This document shows, one piece after another, positions 59,700-64,000 of a DNA stretch of 64,000 bases. The notes beneath the pieces were generated by a model. It did not search any database and had not been told where the DNA came from. It saw nothing but the letters and a program-made list of their open reading frames with translations. Positions within the stretch are counted from its first letter, which is position 1; every line of letters begins with the position of its first letter. The stretch comes from Cheiracanthium punctorium (Eukaryota > Arthropoda > Arachnida > Araneae > Cheiracanthiidae): positions 124,001 through 188,000 of the forward strand of contig JAWZYV010012354.1 in NCBI GenBank assembly GCA_038373885.1, in the 5' to 3' direction. A program made the position numbers and the translations under genes.

Positions 59700-61765
59700 T
59701 GTTATAAAATTGAGAAGTACGTATACAAGGTATGCTAAAGAACTGACATAGGTTTTATTCCTAGATATTGATCATAGACATTTACAGTAAATTACAAAGT
59801 TACGTAAAAAAATGAAACAGAATTTTATGGTATCGATTAAATGTTCAGGAGCTTGAATCTAATTAATTATAAAATTTGAATTTTTATTCGTCCCTCCCCG
59901 TACAAAAAAATTCCGACTTACTGAAATGTGCCCCATACATTAATTATGTAATGTACGAAATGTCAGCCTTTCATCATAAAAAATCGCTCAGAGATATATT
60001 TAAACAAAGTAGCTATGCGGCTCAACAATACCAATAATAGCAAAAGTATTATGTATTTATGCAATCAGTATTTTCTTTCGTAATTTGTATACAGCCACGG
60101 AAACGGGATCTTTCGGTGGAATTTTTTCTTTTCGAAAACCTTTGAGAATGGTTTAAGTCTACATATGTTTATTTTCATATCTCTGAGCTTTTTCCTGATG
60201 AAAGGCTGAACATTTGATAGTATTTTAAATAATTCAAGATTATTGCTCTTTTAATCAATTAATCTGTGCCTTTTAAGTTGGGACTTTTAATCAGTAATCT
60301 GACGAGTAGATTTAACGAAATATTGTGATCAAACAGCAAAATATTGAGCTAACTCAACCAAAACCTAAGTTACGTTGCAATAACTTAATTTCATAAACAC
60401 AATTAATTCTTACCATCTCCCTTTTTAAAAAGAACTATAAACGAAATTTCTTACTCAAGTTTTGTAAGATTTTTAAAGCAATTTATAATTACAGAGGGGA
60501 ATTTTCCCTCTGTAATAAACGAAAATACATGAAATAATTTTATCGGCAAATACGATTTACTTAGCAAGCGTGACCATGTGTTTTTAAACGTGACTAACCT
60601 AAGCACTTTGAAAGGAAAACGGAATCAATTTTTATTCCTGCGTTGTTTGTTTTACCAGAACTAGCATGTATCTCGTTTGTCTTATTCATTCATTATACAG
60701 TTTTGCAAGTTGTAGAAGATACATCAATTGCCGGATCACATTTATAATTAGATCTTGCAAATTGAAAACTGGAAAAAGAATGAGAAGGTTTAGAATTCGG
60801 GTCTTGAGGAATTTATTATTTATATCCTATAAGTGAAAATGAAATTTCGTTTGTGCAATTGTTTATTTATGTCGTATAAAAATCCATATCGTTGAACTGA
60901 TCGACTGAAATTTTGAACAAATGTGTAAAAAAAATACAGAAAAAAAATTAATTTTAAAACTCTGAAACTCTCAATTTTTAGAAAATTTTCGTAACCTTCA
61001 TGCGTATAAACTTATTACAAGAGAGTTTAAAAGTTGTAACCCATTTATTTTTTTTCGCCAAAATTTTGACTTCTCAACTTTAAAAATGAGCGAGAATAAT
61101 AGAACCTGCCAAAAAAAATTTCAATCATAATCTAGATAAATTCCCAATTTGAGATTTTAGTTATTCCAGAACAGTTCTCGAGATCCCCCCTGGTGAACTT
61201 TGATTCAAATAAATAAAATGATGTAAACATTTCAAAGGTCATATTCCAAATGTATTGTTTTTAAACCGCCAGAGTTATATTGCATAAAAAATGAAGGGAG
61301 AGTGATGGAGGAGCAGAGTTGTAATTATCTCGCAGAAGACAATTCCACAACTTTGTCTTCAGTAAAACAATTTCCAAACTGTCTTTTTATTTAATCTTGA
61401 AAATCTCTACATAGTTTGTTGACAAGTACGGAAATCTTTATCGCAACTGGAAATCTGCGCAGGGTCATTTACCTACAGGGTAAAGACTTTCACATACCGG
61501 AAAAGGGGAGGCGTTTCACCAATAAATTCGAGTCAAGGAGACCCCCCTTCCATCACGAAGCCCCCCAGCCCGCACGACAGACCCTTCTGGTCTTGGAAAG
61601 TGTATGATGTTTCTTGAGACATGACTTGGATGACGGAAGAGTTGTGGGAATACTCCAGTCCCTGTGATATTTTTCAAAGTAACGGAAAAGGGAAAGGGGG
61701 CAAAGGTTTCTACCGAGCAATTATCGTATTACAAGAAAGCCTTTCTCAACCACAAATTTTCACGC
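59700..61765. other. 5' flank, nothing recognised
   Basis: AT-rich with a 10-bp hairpin near 60491-60517 (TTACAGAGGG / CCCTCTGTAA); no gene. Confidence 0.45.
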
Positions 61766-61770
61766 TACAG

Positions 61771-61880
61771 GTTGGTAGTTAAATGGATCGATGGCAACGG
61801 CTTCACTTTTTCTGCGTTGGGCAGTTTATTTAGTTGGTTTTCTATATTGATGTGAAAACGCTTGAGCTTCAAAGGGTTGA
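61771..61880. mobile_element. piggyBac-type MITE, family B (right part)
   Basis: GGTAGTTAAATGGATCGATG, CACTTTTTCTGCGTTGGGC, TATATTGATGTGAAAACGC and the end CTTCAAAGGG followed by TTGA. It is the mirror image of the left part of the 58.7-kb family B copy. Confidence 0.65.
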
Positions 61881-61926
61881 TGAGGGATTTTGCACCAAGT
61901 CTTATACATTGAGGTATTTTTCTTTA

Positions 61927-62393
61927 TTAACCCTTTGAGGCGCAACCCTTTCCCAATGCTGAAAAAAGGGCAGCCGTTGCCATCGCTCGACTTAACAACT
62001 ACCAGCAAGATGGTGGAACGATCGAAACATTCATCGCGTGAAACAGATCTAGAGACCCTTTTTGGGGCAGCTGGCTGTGCCGGCACAGATCGTCCGCCAT
62101 CTTGCTGGTAGTTAAGTCGAGCGATGGCAACGGCTGCCCTTTTTTCAGCATTGAACAATTTATTCAGCTGTTCTCGCATTCTTCCATTTTTCAGCAGATG
62201 TCAGTGCTGTTAAAAATAATAGTGACAATTTTTTTACCGGAAATGACGTGCTACAAAGTAAAGGATTCCCGTGGAGCTATGTCTCCCGCAACTATTTTTA
62301 TAGAAATCATATCTATCCTTCGTGACTGGCAACAGTCAAAACGTCAGAGTTTGGTGTTCCCAGAACGGGAACACTGCGCGTTAAAGGGTTTAA
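61927..62393. mobile_element. Complete piggyBac-type MITE, family A
   Basis: TTAA at 61927-61930, start CCCTTTGAGGCGCAACCC, end GCGCGTTAAAGGG followed by TTTAA. Both arms are present but the central palindrome is shortened (GCTGGCTGTGCCGGCACAG). Inverted relative to the copy at 1532-2086. Confidence 0.8.
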
Positions 62394-62399
62394 GGTGAA

Positions 62400-64000
62400 A
62401 TAAGGGACCGTGTAAGCTGTTTTGCGTTAACGAATTTCATATTAACCGGTGATTTTAACTAGTAAAAAATAAAGATTTGTGTTTATTTGTATTTGGCAGG
62501 ACCAAGCACATGTTTCGTGAAGAATATTACTTCGTCTTAAGCGGCTTCGCGTTAACAGGGTTCTAATGAAGCCGTCTTTTTAATCTACTATTCATTAATC
62601 AAGAAAAATATGTGTAATCAAGAATTTTAAAATAAATAAATAAATAATAAACAAGAAAGGAATTTAGCAGGGTAATTAAGATTTTTCTTTTCAACTGAAC
62701 AAACATTTTGCTTATATGTGGAACTCTGACAGAGGTAGTCAAAACTCTTTTCTGGGTTCAGCAAATGGTGCACCGAGCTTGGCACGAAAAACAACCAATG
62801 CAATCTCTGCAAAAAGACACTTCGTGAAAAGATTAATTTGTATTTCTGTTTGATTTTCAGGGCAACAAATTCTAGTTTTATTTGTTCCCTCGACAATCTG
62901 TACTATGTAAAATTTTGAAAATAATAACATAGAGATTTCTTATCCTTCTATAGGGCGCCCTGTCTTATTTAATATAGCTGATGTGGGCATTTTTCCGTAT
63001 CACAAATCACTTAGATCGACAGCCATCGGAAAACTGTAACTTCAAAGGTTAGTAACTTAGATGCTGCCATTCTCTCTCTCTCTCTTTCGCACACACACAC
63101 ACACACACACACAAATAAATAAATAAATAAAAGGTAATTCAATTATTTATTATTTAAACATTTCCATAATAAACATATCGAACATGTTTATCAAAGCAAA
63201 ATTATGATGCCTCTTTCATTTTTCAGAAAGCAATAAATACTTTACAGTCTTGTCAGTCCGTACATTTTAAGCGCAGATTATACCCAGGCATCCTGGAGCT
63301 ATTTACTCATCAGCTGTCATCTATAAACTTACGGAATTAGCCCGCAGTGCCCGAAATAATTTGAATACTTTTGGAATTTATTAAAATTTGTTCATCGCAT
63401 GCATATAAATTCCCCCCTTTTAATCCTCTGCCTTCGCGGAACCGCAGCACAACGGAATAGTTATTGAGGTTAACCACACACTGTTGTATACTAGAATCCG
63501 TAACGTCTCTTCTTGGAACTCGCTAAAAACATCCTGTTTAAGGAACTTGTCTTAACAACATCGTATACGAACATATTTACGACCGGAAAGTCGCGTAGGT
63601 CAGAGTGTCCGATTGCTCGTAATTTTGAGGGGATGTCTGAGGGGTCGTCGTAAAGTGCGGGTAATGAGTATACCCAATATGTCCTTGGAAGTATTGTGTT
63701 TATTTTGGTTCCATAAGATCCCGGAGGTGAATAACTCTCTTAAAACCTGGTCTGGAACATGTGAATAGGGTGGTTATTTGCATTTTTATGCAACGAGGTG
63801 GATGTAACACAATGTTTATATGCGGTATGAAATGCTGGTGCGGATGAAAGTTGTTGAGGTGCGGCATGTAATCTCCGTAAATTAAAGAACTACCATATGT
63901 TTGACTAGAGAATATTACAGGAACTTTTGTCCTACATATCACGTGATTTTTGTGGTCATTTGTCAGCATAGTATTTATTAAAATGAGATCAGAGATTTCA
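62400..64000. other. 5' flank to the window edge, no gene
   Basis: Includes the compound microsatellite (TC)n-(AC)n-(AAAT)n at about 63071-63133 and single-copy sequence; frames at 62627-62930 and 63700-63969 minus have no recognisable family. Confidence 0.5.
63071..63133. repeat. Compound microsatellite (TC)n(AC)n(AAAT)n
   Basis: Three adjacent simple repeats visible directly in the sequence. Confidence 0.95.

Noticed and set aside
61826..62179. 117-codon minus-strand frame (and similar ones at 58574-58846, 59019-59225, 59418-59679, 61890-62398)
   Set aside because: All are read-through of MITE arms and change with each copy's orientation; no protein family.

Overview
The window is animal nuclear DNA, most likely from an arthropod and perhaps a chelicerate such as a spider. 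It is visibly AT-rich and full of homopolymer runs, microsatellites and small DNA transposons. It holds one recognisable host gene: seven-up (svp), the arthropod COUP-TF / NR2F orphan nuclear receptor, on the minus strand. Three coding exons with consensus splice sites are present. Exon 1 (31342-30997) carries the start codon and the whole two-zinc-finger DNA-binding domain. Exon 2 (8005-7743) carries the hinge and the start of the ligand-binding domain. Exon 3 (4429-4171) carries the middle of the ligand-binding domain. Phases match across the two internal junctions and give about 289 residues. The last exon (about 95-130 residues, including the AF-2 helix) should lie beyond the left edge. 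Intron 1 is about 23 kb and intron 2 about 3.3 kb. The ligand-binding-domain wording is arthropod-like. The chelicerate assignment is only a guess from intron size and repeat content.

Layout by region. 1-4170 is part of the third intron, with a GTCTCG-rich repeat, a weak hAT-like element and a full piggyBac-type MITE. 4430-7742 is intron 2. It contains a pogo/Tigger-type MITE and, directly against the exon 2 donor, a degenerate tandem array whose units carry decayed copies of that exon's 3' edge. 8006-30996 is intron 1, with tRNA-derived SINEs, several hAT elements (one with a decayed transposase), a roughly 1 kb element of unknown superfamily, and one GC-rich block that looks like a candidate enhancer. 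31343-32640 is the 5' UTR/promoter zone of svp: GC- and CpG-rich, with CCAAT, GC-box, E-box, GAGA and DR4 nuclear-receptor motifs. 32641-64000 is the 5' flank, with no recognisable host gene. It is filled with hAT MITEs (many with intact 8-bp target duplications), piggyBac-type MITEs in nested arrangements, a Tc1/mariner transposase relic, a LINE reverse-transcriptase relic and simple repeats.

No bacterial-type operon, CRISPR array or new protein system is visible. The most unusual structures are the tandem array built partly from the svp exon 2 donor edge, the nested transposon stacks at 53.6 kb and 58.7-59.7 kb (the latter with a perfect 38-bp hairpin insertion inside a 13-bp duplication), and the open, ATG-less reading frame upstream of the svp start codon. 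All element calls come from reading terminal repeats and target duplications by eye. No database search was possible.
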